A stretch of DNA of 64,000 bases from Paenibacillus sp. FSL R10-2734 (GTDB lineage: Bacteria > Bacillota > Bacilli > Paenibacillales > Paenibacillaceae), in contig NZ_CP150170.1 of the NCBI RefSeq assembly GCF_037963865.1, positions 2,108,001-2,172,000 on the forward strand. Reading direction: 5' to 3'. This document shows positions 36,618 through 45,784 of this stretch, piece by piece (position 1 is the stretch's first letter; each line of letters opens with the position of its first letter). Below the pieces are notes generated by a model that was not told the DNA's origin, searched no databases, and saw only the letters and a list, made by a program, of their open reading frames with translations. Position numbers and translations under genes: made by a program.

Positions 36618-36639
36618 AGCTATTTGTACAAATAGCTTT
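36616..36639. repeat. 24-bp perfect palindrome at the cymR stop
   Basis: AAAGCTATTTGT is followed directly by its exact reverse complement ACAAATAGCTTT, beginning at the last base of the cymR stop codon. It could be a hairpin in the mRNA or a protein-binding site. Confidence 0.6.
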
Positions 36640-36644
36640 AACGC

Positions 36645-36678
36645 GTCCTTCTCGAGAAATTTGGGGAGGACTTTTTTT
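36645..36678 (+). terminator. Terminator of cymR
   Basis: GTCCTTCTC pairs with GGGGAGGAC (with a mismatch) and seven T follow. Confidence 0.75.
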
Positions 36679-36863
36679 CTTTTTTTTTAAGCTTAGGTGT
36701 AGATATTTAATTGATTTTCTAGTAGAAGGTCTGACATTTATTTGGGGAAAATGTTATAATTATTAGATCAGTGTGTAGAGATATTGGTCTTTTTTATGGG
36801 GCCAAAAATATATGTCTCATGATACGTCTGCCATCTGAAATTTTATTCACGGAGATGACAAAC

Positions 36864-37367
36864 ATGCATGGAGACACAAGACTGCCCCGAAATGGAAAAG
36901 AAGGTATAATATTTTTACTCATTATTTCAATCATTTCAGTAAACACTATTGCGCCTATTATTGTGGGGTTGGAACGCGGCTTCAGTAAGGAAGTGTATCT
37001 AGATACACTAAAGATTATTCCGTTTATGTGGATGATCGTAATTTTATCCGTAAGATTAGTTGTAGGACCGATTGTAGGGAAAGTGATGCCAAAATTCATA
37101 GGACAAACCGATGGATTTAATGCTAGGGTTCTATTGAACACATTATTAAATGTCTCGGTGTTGTCGATTTTACTATCGATTATTGGTACATGGGTGGGGA
37201 CAAAACATATAAGTCTTGATCCACTAAAAAACTTCCTTCACATCTGGCCTAGAAACTTTGGTATAGCATTTTGGATTGAACTATTGGTCGCGCAGCCGAT
37301 AGCTAGATTTGCAATGAAAACATTACATGCACGGCAGGATCGTAAAACAGAAAGTGTAAATGCATAG
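36864..37367 (+). CDS. DUF2798-type membrane protein
   Basis: A 167-residue protein with four hydrophobic segments arranged as two similar pairs, with the pattern of DUF2798 proteins. I use ATG 36864, nine bases after GGAG at 36851; ATG 36855 and a longer open frame from 36771 are less likely. Function unknown. It is not part of the conserved Bacillus order and ends at its own terminator. Confidence 0.65.
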   Translation: MHGDTRLPRNGKEGIIFLLIISIISVNTIAPIIVGLERGFSKEVYLDTLKIIPFMWMIVILSVRLVVGPIVGKVMPKFIGQTDGFNARVLLNTLLNVSVLSILLSIIGTWVGTKHISLDPLKNFLHIWPRNFGIAFWIELLVAQPIARFAMKTLHARQDRKTESVNA

Positions 37368-37389
37368 CTGGCATATAAAGATATTTAGG

Positions 37390-37418
37390 GAACGTCCATG
37401 AGGGGCGTTCTTTTTTTA
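37390..37418 (+). terminator. Terminator of the DUF2798 gene
   Basis: GAACGTCC pairs with GGGGCGTTC (one wobble), followed by seven T. Confidence 0.8.
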
Positions 37419-37448
37419 AGCACTCGTGAACAGAGAGGGGAAACCAAA

Positions 37449-38189
37449 TTGAATGAGCAAGGTAGAAAAAATAAAAAGGCATGGGAATATCGAGCGTATG
37501 AGTTTTGGAATAAACGAGATGGTTCTCCTGAGGAAAAAGCAAATCAGATATTAGAAAATCCAAGAGCATCTCTTAAAAAGCATAAAGACCATTTTGAACA
37601 TGTCAGAGGGAAAAGGATTGCCAATCTTTGTGGATCAAATGGTAGAAAAGCTGTTCCGTTAGCATTATTAGGAGCAGAGGTAACTGTATTCGACATCTCT
37701 GAGAAAAATAGAAAGTATGCTTTAGAACTGGCTGAATGCGCAAATACCACAATAGATTATATTGTCACTGATATTTATGATATAGATCTGAAGAAGTTCG
37801 GAGGATATTTTGACATCCTATATTTAGAAGGAGGGATATTGCATTATTTCGGCGATCTCGAAATGTTTATGACTATTCTTTATGGTTTATTGAAGGATGG
37901 CGGGAAAATGATTCTAAGTGATTTTCATCCCCTAAGTAAATGTATCTTAACCCATGGAGAAGTAAACTATTTTGATACGGAATTAAGAAATGGAGATGTG
38001 GCGTATAAAGGTTCCTTTGACAAAAAGGAACAGCTCGATTTTCCTGATGTCTCCATTCGATTGTACACTCTGAGCGACATTATCAATTCGGTTGTTGCAT
38101 CAGGGTTCGAACTACGCAAGTTTGATGAACATCGTGGATGGAATAATGAAAATATCCCCTGGGAATTTACGATACTGGCGGATAAATAG
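37449..38189 (+). CDS. Class I SAM-dependent methyltransferase
   Basis: A 246-residue enzyme with a Rossmann fold. Motif I appears as IANLCGSNGRKAVPLALLGAE in part (near residue 60), then the acidic TVFDISEKN that would bind the SAM ribose, IVTDIYDID, and the post-I segment DILYLEGGILHYFGD. The substrate is unknown, possibly a small molecule. It starts at TTG 37449 with GAGAGGGG eight bases upstream. The region is more AT-rich than its neighbours, which may indicate transfer. Confidence 0.8.
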   Translation: MNEQGRKNKKAWEYRAYEFWNKRDGSPEEKANQILENPRASLKKHKDHFEHVRGKRIANLCGSNGRKAVPLALLGAEVTVFDISEKNRKYALELAECANTTIDYIVTDIYDIDLKKFGGYFDILYLEGGILHYFGDLEMFMTILYGLLKDGGKMILSDFHPLSKCILTHGEVNYFDTELRNGDVAYKGSFDKKEQLDFPDVSIRLYTLSDIINSVVASGFELRKFDEHRGWNNENIPWEFTILADK

Positions 38190-38206
38190 CTATAAAGTTA
38201 TACATG

Positions 38207-38246
38207 AAAAAACGCAGAGCCATTTCAGATGGCCATGCGTTTTTTA
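38207..38246 (+). terminator. Terminator of the methyltransferase gene
   Basis: AAAACGCA-GCCAT pairs with ATGGC-TGCGTTTT and six T follow. Confidence 0.85.
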
Positions 38247-38289
38247 TTGAATGATAAGTCTAGCTTTATAGATATAATAAGATCTCCAT

Positions 38290-39540
38290 TTATGTGATAA
38301 CTATATCGGAATACCCTGCAAATATAGTCTGCGTCCCTGGACTCGTATCCGTCCATACCCCGATGTACCCGCCAGGAGGAACGGAAGTGATATCAATATA
38401 ATCCCCGATTAAGGTTACAGGTCCTACACCGCCGGCATTCGGATCAAAGGATACATTTGTTATTCTGGTATTCGTAAATGTCTGACCACCGTTAATGGAA
38501 CGTGCTACGTATACATCTAGTAAGAATCCATTAACTTGGTTGCTGTAATAGATCACATTTACTACGCCAGTCAAAGGATCGACATCAATCGCTGGGAAGA
38601 AGTTCTGAGATCCTGCTGGAGCACCGGTAATGCTGACCGGAGCACTCCAAGTCATGCCCCTGTCATTTGAAATGGACATGAAGATATCAGAATACCCTTG
38701 GCGGAAATCCTGCCAGATGGTATACACCCGGTTAGTAAAGGGGCCAACCGATCGATCAGTTGAAACATTGGCAAATGTTAAGACTCGGAAAGCATAGCCC
38801 GGAACTGGTAAAACTATGGGTACAGGCACGATCGTGGATACGAGGACAGGGGCAGCAAACGTCGTTCCGCCATCCAAAGAGGTTCGGATCACAAATCGGA
38901 ATTCAGGGTTTGTTGTAACCCAAGCGCCATACACCGTACCTATCAAATCCACCGCAACATCGGGACGTTCTACTTGAGTTGCTTCGCTGGATAGTAGAAC
39001 TGGGGTATCCCATGTGGCTCCATCATCTCGGGACCGACTAAGGAATGCTGTTGAATTACCTCCATTAGCTACATTGAACTGATGATTGTAGGAAACATAG
39101 ATGTTTCCTAAATATGGGCTAGATTGTCCAACGTCGATTGTGATATTCGTTTCGTCATTATTAATGTAGGTGCCATAACCACTGCTTACAATTACAGGAC
39201 TGCTGAAAGTAGTACCGTTGTCGGTGGAAATATAGAATATAGTCGTTCCATCTGAAGCGCCGGGAAATGCATGTGCAGAAATGGCAAATGTATTGGGAAA
39301 GGAATACGCAACAGCAGGCGCTTCGGCTCCAGTAAATCCTGGCGGCAAAGGCAGTAAAGATTGCGACCAGTTTGCACCGCCATCTAGCGAGCGATACATT
39401 CCTATTAATGGAACTCCGGTCGTAGTATCGACAGCTACTGCGATCATAATTCCGGGAATGAGCAGATTCACAGCGATATAAGGTTCGAACTTTGGTGGTA
39501 AACCCGTCGTAACCTGGAAATTGAAATTTGTCATTGTCAC
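38290..39540 (-). CDS. Asp-box (BNR repeat) six-bladed propeller protein
   Basis: A 416-residue protein with six Asp-box motifs: SLDGGANW (about 51), STDNGTTF (104), SRDDGATW (171), SLDGGTTF (220), SNDRGMTW (290) and SINGGQTF (348). These cap blades of a sialidase-like beta-propeller. The Arg triad and catalytic residues of true sialidases are not evident, so an enzymatic role is unproven. There is no signal peptide, which would fit a spore-surface or mother-cell protein better than a secreted one (inference). It starts at ATG 39540 after AAGGAGG. Confidence 0.75.
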   Translation of the reverse strand: MTMTNFNFQVTTGLPPKFEPYIAVNLLIPGIMIAVAVDTTTGVPLIGMYRSLDGGANWSQSLLPLPPGFTGAEAPAVAYSFPNTFAISAHAFPGASDGTTIFYISTDNGTTFSSPVIVSSGYGTYINNDETNITIDVGQSSPYLGNIYVSYNHQFNVANGGNSTAFLSRSRDDGATWDTPVLLSSEATQVERPDVAVDLIGTVYGAWVTTNPEFRFVIRTSLDGGTTFAAPVLVSTIVPVPIVLPVPGYAFRVLTFANVSTDRSVGPFTNRVYTIWQDFRQGYSDIFMSISNDRGMTWSAPVSITGAPAGSQNFFPAIDVDPLTGVVNVIYYSNQVNGFLLDVYVARSINGGQTFTNTRITNVSFDPNAGGVGPVTLIGDYIDITSVPPGGYIGVWTDTSPGTQTIFAGYSDIVIT

Positions 39541-39562
39541 CCCTCCTTTTTATTCTTCGATT

Positions 39563-39571
39563 TATGATATG
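39563..39571 (-). promoter_or_regulatory. Possible sporulation sigma (SigE/SigK) -10 element
   Basis: On the minus strand the sequence CATATCATA lies 23 bases upstream of the propeller gene start and fits CATANNNTA, the -10 of SigK-type promoters. I found no convincing -35, so this is suggestive only. Confidence 0.3.
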
Positions 39572-39700
39572 TAACTAGCGGAAAAGAAACTGTGTACATG
39601 TCTAGTTAGCTATTAATCCACGCATTTCCCCTTCCTCTTGCCTCACAACTTCCGGCATTCTTTCGAATAAGTTGATAGAAAACAAGGGAGGAGTGAGAAA

Positions 39701-40075
39701 ATGCCTTATACCACTGGTCTTATTACAAATACAAGAGCAACAGGAACTGCAGCAAGTTATGTGGCTGTTAGTGTTCGTAATACTAGCAACGCAAACGCAA
39801 TGGTGGTCGTTGAAGTCTTTGGCGTACCGTATTCAACGCTTGCACTTACCCCGCTTTATGTCACAGGTTATTATGTTCCAGCAATGAGTTCCGATATTAG
39901 AGAGTTCTTCATTGCGGGGAATGTGTCTTACGAGGTTCAGATAAGTACCCCTTATCCATTAGCAAATGTAGTATGCTCTATGTACGGATTGGATGAGTTT
40001 GGAAATCTTGTTACCGATCAGAGAGTACTTCAATCTGAATTAACTGAGATTACCGCACTTTCTTTACCTGTATAA
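39701..40075 (+). CDS. Unrecognised 124-residue beta-rich protein
   Basis: I do not recognise the family. The protein is rich in Ala, Ser, Thr, Val and Asn with alternating hydrophobic residues (TGLITNTRATGTAASYVAVS in part), which suggests a beta-sandwich, and has no signal peptide or membrane helix. ATG 39701 follows GGGAGGAGTG. It lies between the propeller gene (divergent) and two glycosyltransferases, so a glycosylated surface component, perhaps of the spore, is a reasonable inference. Confidence 0.6.
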   Translation: MPYTTGLITNTRATGTAASYVAVSVRNTSNANAMVVVEVFGVPYSTLALTPLYVTGYYVPAMSSDIREFFIAGNVSYEVQISTPYPLANVVCSMYGLDEFGNLVTDQRVLQSELTEITALSLPV

Positions 40076-40096
40076 CATTAATTAATGGAAAAAATT

Positions 40097-40139
40097 AAGC
40101 AGCGATCCCCGGAAGGACTAGGGTGATCGCTGCTTTTTT
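40097..40139 (+). terminator. Terminator after the 124-residue gene
   Basis: AAGCAGCGATC pairs with GATCGCTGCTT and six T follow. Confidence 0.88.
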
Positions 40140-40234
40140 AGGCGCAATAAATCCTCTTAGGGCATTCACACAGGCACAAAGATGGAATTTAAATATACTA
40201 ATCTTATACTCCAATGTAGAGAGAGGTAAAAATC

Positions 40235-41443
40235 ATGGCGGATGTAGGGGTAGTTATGCCTTTGTATACCCAAAAGCCGGAATTTCTCCGGCAAGCTCTG
40301 GAGTCTGTTCTGCGCCAAACCTTCACCGAATTTCGACTGGTCATTGTGATTGATGGTGCGCCAGAAATGGAACCGCTTGTGAGATCAATAATTTCCGATG
40401 ATCCGAGGGTGACTATTATCTCGTATGTACAAAACAGGGGTATAGCACATGCACTGAATACGGGATTTGATCTTTTGTTTTGCGATCCCAGTATTCAGTA
40501 TTTGAGCTGGGTCTCCAGCGATAATGTTTATGAACCCCGTTTCCTTGAAATCCTTCGAAGTACGCTAGTGAAGGGACCGCAGGAGCTAGGGATCGTATAC
40601 AGCTCTTTTCAAAGTATTGATAATGAGGGAAACCTACTTCATAACGAACATCAACTGGCTACTCAGCGTAATTATCAGTCACAGCCAAAAGTGAAATTGC
40701 TGGATTACTCGCTTATCGGTGTTTCTTTTATGTACAAATCACAGGTTGCAAAGCTTGTTGGAGGGTACGGAATGGAACCGGTGGAGGATTATGATTATTG
40801 GCTGAGAATGGCTGAACATTGTGAGATTCGCTATATCCCCGTGGAGCTGGTTAATTATCGAGTGGACTCTACTTTCAGCGTATCTGCACAGTTACATTCC
40901 ACTGAAAATCATCGCAGATGGAGATACACCTATCACTTGACCCGCCATCAGGCGCGATTCCGTAGAGGGATTCCTGCTATGCTTACCGTTTTATTTCCTG
41001 TAGTGAATGCTGGTGCGGAGGAAATAGCGAGAATAGAGAATCTGTATGAGCAGACGTATAGCAATTATGAGTGCCGGGTGCTGGATTTATCATCTACGCG
41101 TCAACCATCTGCTCTCCTGGGCACGATACCTCATCCTGCCACTGAATTCGCTTGGATGCCTGGAGTTAAAGAGTCACACGCGATTTGTGGAGCGTTAGAG
41201 CACTTATCCACTCCCTATACGTTAGTTTTAGGTCCGAAAATTTTTATTGGAGCCCTCGATATTGAATACATGCTGGAAGCTTTGATTACTACCGGTGGGG
41301 ACACGATCTCCAATTATTATACGGATGATCATAGCTTAATTGGATTTCGGCACAGACATGTCCCATCGACTAAAACTCACTACTACAATGAGCTGTTTCG
41401 AAGTACAGATTTGTATGATCTGTTGAAGATCTATTTTTCCTAA
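40235..41443 (+). CDS. Glycosyltransferase, GT2-like
   Basis: A 402-residue protein with an N-terminal GT-A domain: VGVVMPLYTQKPEFLRQALESVL in part, LVIVIDGAPE, and the metal-site equivalent WVSSDNVYEP near residue 88 in place of DxD. The GT2 acceptor region is VEDYDYWLRMA near 187. Residues from about 240 form a second, glycosyltransferase-like half (PAMLTVLFPVVNAGAEEIARIENLYEQ in part) without obvious catalytic residues. ATG 40235 follows AGAGAGGT. It pairs with the next gene. Confidence 0.82.
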   Translation: MADVGVVMPLYTQKPEFLRQALESVLRQTFTEFRLVIVIDGAPEMEPLVRSIISDDPRVTIISYVQNRGIAHALNTGFDLLFCDPSIQYLSWVSSDNVYEPRFLEILRSTLVKGPQELGIVYSSFQSIDNEGNLLHNEHQLATQRNYQSQPKVKLLDYSLIGVSFMYKSQVAKLVGGYGMEPVEDYDYWLRMAEHCEIRYIPVELVNYRVDSTFSVSAQLHSTENHRRWRYTYHLTRHQARFRRGIPAMLTVLFPVVNAGAEEIARIENLYEQTYSNYECRVLDLSSTRQPSALLGTIPHPATEFAWMPGVKESHAICGALEHLSTPYTLVLGPKIFIGALDIEYMLEALITTGGDTISNYYTDDHSLIGFRHRHVPSTKTHYYNELFRSTDLYDLLKIYFS

Positions 41444-41468
41444 AATAATATGCGAATGAGTGATCGTA

Positions 41469-42560
41469 ATGAAGATTTTGTTCACCTTCTACAACCCGAG
41501 TGGAGGCATGCAAACCCTGAACCGAGTGCGCTGCCAAGCGTTACATGAACACGGTGTAGAGTGCCATTTGTTGTATACACACCCTGGAAAGGGACAACAA
41601 AATATCCCTAACATTCAAACACATATTACCAATAGTGATGACGAGATCAGGGGATTGCTCATTCGGGAAGCCTTTGATTTGATTGTAGTGTGCACGGATA
41701 TTTTTTTAGCAGAGAGGTTCAGAGAGTTTGGTTACAAAGGGCCGCTTGTTTTTGAGGTGCAGGGCTTAGGGACATTAGATGAAGCGGAGCAAGTCATTAG
41801 TAATTTTAATGAGCGGATTCACAAGCTAACCGATGCATTGCTCTATCCAGAAACAAGCCATTTGCAGACACTTTTTAAAAGTGGATTTCCATCCATTCTT
41901 CAATTTTGCTTTGACAATCCGATCGACTGCAATCAGTTTGGATATACCAATTATCCTACGAAAAGCTTTCCAATCCTCGGCTGGGTGGGACGAATTCAAA
42001 CGAATAAGAATTGGAGAGAATTTCTGCAAATCGGACAAAGATTGCTGGCGATCCATCCCGAGCTTTATTTATGGATTTTTCAGGACGATACTTTGTTTGA
42101 GCCGGAGCAAAAAGAGAGCTTTGAACGCTTTGTAGCCGAGACTGGGATTGGTTCACGTTTGATTTCCCATTCAAATATTCCTCATGAGCAAATGGCAGAT
42201 TATTTGAGCATGATTGGTGATTCGGGAGGTCTGCTCTGTTCCACCTCTATTCTCGAGGGATTTGGGTACGCGGTAGCTGAGGCGATGCTGTGTCGTTGTC
42301 CTGTACTTACTACGGATTCAGATGGTATTCGGAGACTTGTCATTAATAATCACACTGGAAAAATATACAACAGAGGGCAGCTGGATGAAGCTGTGAATGC
42401 TGCTTTATCCTTAATGCATGATCCAGCACTACGGACCAGGATTAGGATGAATGGTGAGTGGCATATCCGAAATAACTTATCCTCAGAGCTGTATGCTGAT
42501 AGATTTCTACGTATGTCTCATCAATTGATGAGACGTAGGTCTAAGATCGAGCGGCGCTAG
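41469..42560 (+). CDS. Glycosyltransferase, GT4-like
   Basis: A 363-residue GT-B enzyme. N-terminal NPSGGMQTLNRVRCQAL resembles the sugar acceptor loop. The C-terminal domain has GWVGRIQTNKNW, then CSTSILEGFGYAVAEAMLCRCPVLTTD in part, the nucleotide-sugar E-x7-E motif. It probably transfers a sugar to a surface protein or polysaccharide made nearby. I start at ATG 41469; GTG 41460 is an alternative and the ribosome site is weak. 25 bases separate it from the preceding gene. Confidence 0.82.
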   Translation: MKILFTFYNPSGGMQTLNRVRCQALHEHGVECHLLYTHPGKGQQNIPNIQTHITNSDDEIRGLLIREAFDLIVVCTDIFLAERFREFGYKGPLVFEVQGLGTLDEAEQVISNFNERIHKLTDALLYPETSHLQTLFKSGFPSILQFCFDNPIDCNQFGYTNYPTKSFPILGWVGRIQTNKNWREFLQIGQRLLAIHPELYLWIFQDDTLFEPEQKESFERFVAETGIGSRLISHSNIPHEQMADYLSMIGDSGGLLCSTSILEGFGYAVAEAMLCRCPVLTTDSDGIRRLVINNHTGKIYNRGQLDEAVNAALSLMHDPALRTRIRMNGEWHIRNNLSSELYADRFLRMSHQLMRRRSKIERR

Positions 42561-42600
42561 TCTTAACTCTGCGGGTAACCCGCAGGGTTAAGATGATTTT
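42561..42600 (+). terminator. Terminator of the glycosyltransferase operon
   Basis: TCTTAAC-CTGCGGGT pairs with ACCCGCAG-GTTAAGA, a nearly perfect 16-bp stem with almost no loop, followed by GATTTTTC. It overlaps the 3' end of the convergent SRAP gene by a few bases. Confidence 0.85.
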
Positions 42601-43271
42601 TCTTGTACCTCTTCAATTAAATCCTTCGTATCATTCCGAACATTTCCAACAGCTGTGGAAACCGGATAGGCTCTCATTTGATTTTGATCATAAGGCTTTA
42701 GAAGCTTCATTAGTGAATTGGCATCCTGATTGCCCCGGCTCAGCCACTCTGTCTCATCCTCAGGCTTCAAAATAACCGGCATGCGATTATGGATTTCAGC
42801 CATAAGATCGTTCGGGGTAGTCGTAATAATCGTACAGGTACTTAGTTTATTCCCTTCCGGGTCCATCCAAATATCATACAATCCGGCCATGGAGAAAATA
42901 CCCCCATCTCGCATCACGATCCGCATGGGGTGTTTGCTGCTGCCCTGCACCTTCCATTCGTAGAAGCCATCAGAAGGGATGATACAGCGGCGTGAGCTTA
43001 CTAATCGCTTAAAAGAAGGCTTTTCTAGTAGTGATTCTGCCCGGGCATTGATCATCTTGCTCCCTATTTTGTCATCCTTAGCCCATGAAGGAACCAGACC
43101 CCAGCGCAGTTCTCCAAGCTTATTGCTGGAGCCTGTGTTAATGACTGCCGGAACCTGCTGCATAGGTGCTGCATTATATTTAGGAGCATAGTGGACAATG
43201 GTTGAATCATTCGCAAAATATCTGACCATCAGCTCTTCCATAGTGACGGTTATTGTATAGCGTCCGCACAT
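42588..43271 (-). CDS. SRAP-domain protein (YedK/HMCES family)
   Basis: A 227-residue abasic-site processing protein. It begins MCGRYT, so Cys2, exposed after Met removal, can form the thiazolidine DNA-protein crosslink with abasic sites in ssDNA. NARAESLLEKPSF, RRCIIPSDGFYEW and the active-site His in HNRMPVIL are all present. No SOS box was identified by eye in its promoter region. Monocistronic on the minus strand. Confidence 0.9.
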   Translation of the reverse strand: MCGRYTITVTMEELMVRYFANDSTIVHYAPKYNAAPMQQVPAVINTGSSNKLGELRWGLVPSWAKDDKIGSKMINARAESLLEKPSFKRLVSSRRCIIPSDGFYEWKVQGSSKHPMRIVMRDGGIFSMAGLYDIWMDPEGNKLSTCTIITTTPNDLMAEIHNRMPVILKPEDETEWLSRGNQDANSLMKLLKPYDQNQMRAYPVSTAVGNVRNDTKDLIEEVQEKSS

Positions 43272-43427
43272 TATTTACACTCCCCAGTCAGTAGATTAGA
43301 AGCTCGCTCAGTTTACAGCTTAAATTTAGCATGTTATGCTCGAAATATTTCTTAGCTTGTACGACCAATGATCGCCTGAGTCTTATTATAAACGAAGCAG
43401 AATGAATGACGAAAGTGGTGCTCATAG

Positions 43428-43883
43428 ATGATTCTCGTAAGCTCTTGTCTAGCTGGTATGAAAGTGAGATATAATGGAACGGATTGTTTGGATGAGACGA
43501 TCCAGAAGCTTTTGAATGAGAATAAAGCCATTGCAGTGTGTCCGGAGCTACTAGGGGGATTCTCTACGCCAAGAGAGCCGGCAGAAATCATTGGTGGGGA
43601 TGGCGAAGATGTACTGGCAGGGACGGCTAAAGTAGTGGATCGATCAGGTACAGATGTTACAGATATGTATTTAAAGGGTGCTTATATTACGCTTGAAAAA
43701 GCCCAAGAAGTCTCAGCTACGATGGTAGTGCTTAAGGAAAACAGCCCTTCCTGCGGCAGCACCATGATTTATAATGGGGAATTCAGAGGGAAGAAAATAG
43801 CTGGAAATGGCGTTACTACAGCTTTACTTAGAAAAAATGGCATAGAGGTAACCTCCGAAGAGAATTGGCTGGCATTATCTTAG
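43428..43883 (+). CDS. DUF523 family protein
   Basis: A 151-residue protein with conserved cysteines in VSSCLAG, GTDCLDE, AVCPELLGGF and SPSCGS, the signature of DUF523. The cysteines may bind a metal or Fe-S cluster, but function is unknown. ATG 43428 has only a weak upstream site (GGTGCTCATAG). It lies upstream of iscS but about 120 bases away with no clear promoter seen. Confidence 0.85.
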   Translation: MILVSSCLAGMKVRYNGTDCLDETIQKLLNENKAIAVCPELLGGFSTPREPAEIIGGDGEDVLAGTAKVVDRSGTDVTDMYLKGAYITLEKAQEVSATMVVLKENSPSCGSTMIYNGEFRGKKIAGNGVTTALLRKNGIEVTSEENWLALS

Positions 43884-44003
43884 CTTTAAAAGGGAAAAGA
43901 TTACAATATTGTGTTCTTTAGCTTGTGGAAAACTCACTTCTCGCGCGGTATAATTTAATAGTAAAGAACTAGTTTCCTAAACCCTAGAAGCGGAGAAATG
44001 AAT

Positions 44004-45149
44004 ATGAAAACCATCTATTTGGACCACGCCGCATCAACCCCGGTTCATCCCGAGGTGGCTAAGGTCATGTTGAATATAATGACAGAACAATACGGAAATG
44101 CGTCTAGTGTACATCAGTTCGGGCGTGCAGCTAAAAGAATATTGAACGGGGCGCGCGATAATATCGCCGCCTTTTTGGGCTGTGCGCCAGAAGAGTGGGT
44201 GTTCACTGGAGGCGGCACAGAGAGTGACAATTTAGCGCTCTATGGAGCTGCGACTGCAGTTTCCCATAAAGGAAAACATATTATCACCACCCAGATAGAG
44301 CATCATGCAGTGCTACATACCTGCGAAGAGCTAGAGAAGGAAGGGTTCAAAGTTACATATCTTCCGGTGGATACTACAGGCCGAGTATCCGTTGCAGACG
44401 TAGAGGCAGCATTGCAGGAAGACACGATCTTAATCAGTGTAATGTATGCCAATAATGAAGTAGGAACCGTTCAGCCGATTCAGGAGATTGGTCAGCTCGC
44501 TAGAGAGCGAGGAATTCTGTTCCATGTTGATGCTGTACAAGCTCTAGGTGCACTGCCTATTACACTAAGGGAGCTTCCCGTAGATTACATGAGCTTTACC
44601 GCTCACAAGATCAATGGGCCCGGTGGGATCGGAGGTCTCTACGTTCGAAGCGGAGCCCCGCTGCATCCAAGACTTCATGGAGGCCTTCAGGAGCGCGGCA
44701 GACGTGCTGGAACAGAGAATCTAGCGGGTTCTGCCGGATTTGCCAAAGCTGTTGAGATAGCGGTTACGGGCCTTTCAGAGCGTCAGCAGAATGTGAAGCT
44801 CCTGCGTAATAGACTGCTAGAAGAGCTGGATGCCCTGATTGGGCGGGGGAGTTATTCGCTTAACGGTAATCCCGAGCATTTTTTACCTAGTATTCTGAAT
44901 TTGAGCTTTCCTGGGGCTGGAACAGATGTTATGCTGATGAACCTGGATATGGCGGGAATTGCGGCAGCGAGTGGTTCAGCCTGCACGTCAGGATCGCTGG
45001 AAATATCTCATGTTCTGCAGGCAATGGGACTTCCCCAAAATTTTTTAGAGTCTGCGATTCGATTTAGTATCGGTTTGGGTAATACTACTGAAGAAATCGA
45101 GTACGTTGCTCAAAAAGTTGAAACCATTTTGAATCGTCTACGTAAATGA
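44004..45149 (+). CDS. iscS: Cysteine desulfurase, IscS/NifS-like
   Basis: A 381-residue PLP enzyme that releases sulfur from cysteine for tRNA thiolation and Fe-S clusters. It has YLDHAASTPVHPEV at the start, EHHAVL, the PLP lysine in TAHKINGPGG (near residue 202), and the catalytic Cys loop SGSACTSGSLE (near 327). ATG 44004 is eight bases from GGAG; ATG 43998 is too close. It corresponds to B. subtilis yrvO, which serves mnmA; here mnmA lies 8 kb away on the other strand. Confidence 0.93.
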   Translation: MKTIYLDHAASTPVHPEVAKVMLNIMTEQYGNASSVHQFGRAAKRILNGARDNIAAFLGCAPEEWVFTGGGTESDNLALYGAATAVSHKGKHIITTQIEHHAVLHTCEELEKEGFKVTYLPVDTTGRVSVADVEAALQEDTILISVMYANNEVGTVQPIQEIGQLARERGILFHVDAVQALGALPITLRELPVDYMSFTAHKINGPGGIGGLYVRSGAPLHPRLHGGLQERGRRAGTENLAGSAGFAKAVEIAVTGLSERQQNVKLLRNRLLEELDALIGRGSYSLNGNPEHFLPSILNLSFPGAGTDVMLMNLDMAGIAAASGSACTSGSLEISHVLQAMGLPQNFLESAIRFSIGLGNTTEEIEYVAQKVETILNRLRK

Positions 45150-45248
45150 GACTAGTTACTCTAGGTTTCGATCTGTATCGGGACGATTCGGGCTTTTGGC
45201 TTTCTGCGAACTCGTAAGTACACTCAAAGTGAGGGGATCGAGACAGCC

Positions 45249-45770
45249 ATGAGACTTCAAGATCTGATCGGCTTGGCTGTATATGAAGTTGAAGAGGGGA
45301 ATGACATCGGCAAGATTGTCGATATCCTACTCGATTCAAACTGGAATATTACGGGTATTGAACTGGAAAGCAAATCTTTTTTTGGTGGCCATGTGAAATT
45401 TGTGGCATGGAAAGATATTGTTGCCTACGGCGAGGATGCTGTCATGATTCGTAGTAAAGAGTCGATTGATAAGACAGATGCCGATCATATACCTTGTACT
45501 TTTCTGTTAGGAAAGAACAAACTTAAGGATTTGAAAGTACTAACTACAACTGGAACTATACTTGGACGAATATCGGATGTTTATTTTGACCAAAAGTTGG
45601 GAAACACAATAGGAGCGCTGGAAATCAGTGACGGGCTTGTGACTGATTTGATCGAAGGCCGCAAATGGCTGCCTTGTTCTGACGAGATGTCCATTGGTGA
45701 GAATGCTTTAATGGTTCCTGCGATGAGCGAAGAACGGCTACAAAAAGCCATTAATATTGTTAACGGATAG
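45249..45770 (+). CDS. yrrD: PRC-barrel domain protein, YrrD-like
   Basis: A 173-residue protein with two PRC-barrel beta domains: residues 1-75 (DLIGLAVYEVEEGNDIGKIVDIL in part) and 85-165 (KVLTTTGTILGRISDVYFD). Such domains bind RNA or other proteins; YrrD has no established function that I know. ATG 45249 follows GAGGGGATC. It is followed after a few bases by the zinc-ribbon gene. Confidence 0.85.
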   Translation: MRLQDLIGLAVYEVEEGNDIGKIVDILLDSNWNITGIELESKSFFGGHVKFVAWKDIVAYGEDAVMIRSKESIDKTDADHIPCTFLLGKNKLKDLKVLTTTGTILGRISDVYFDQKLGNTIGALEISDGLVTDLIEGRKWLPCSDEMSIGENALMVPAMSEERLQKAINIVNG

Positions 45771-45784
45771 GTGGAATGTATTAT

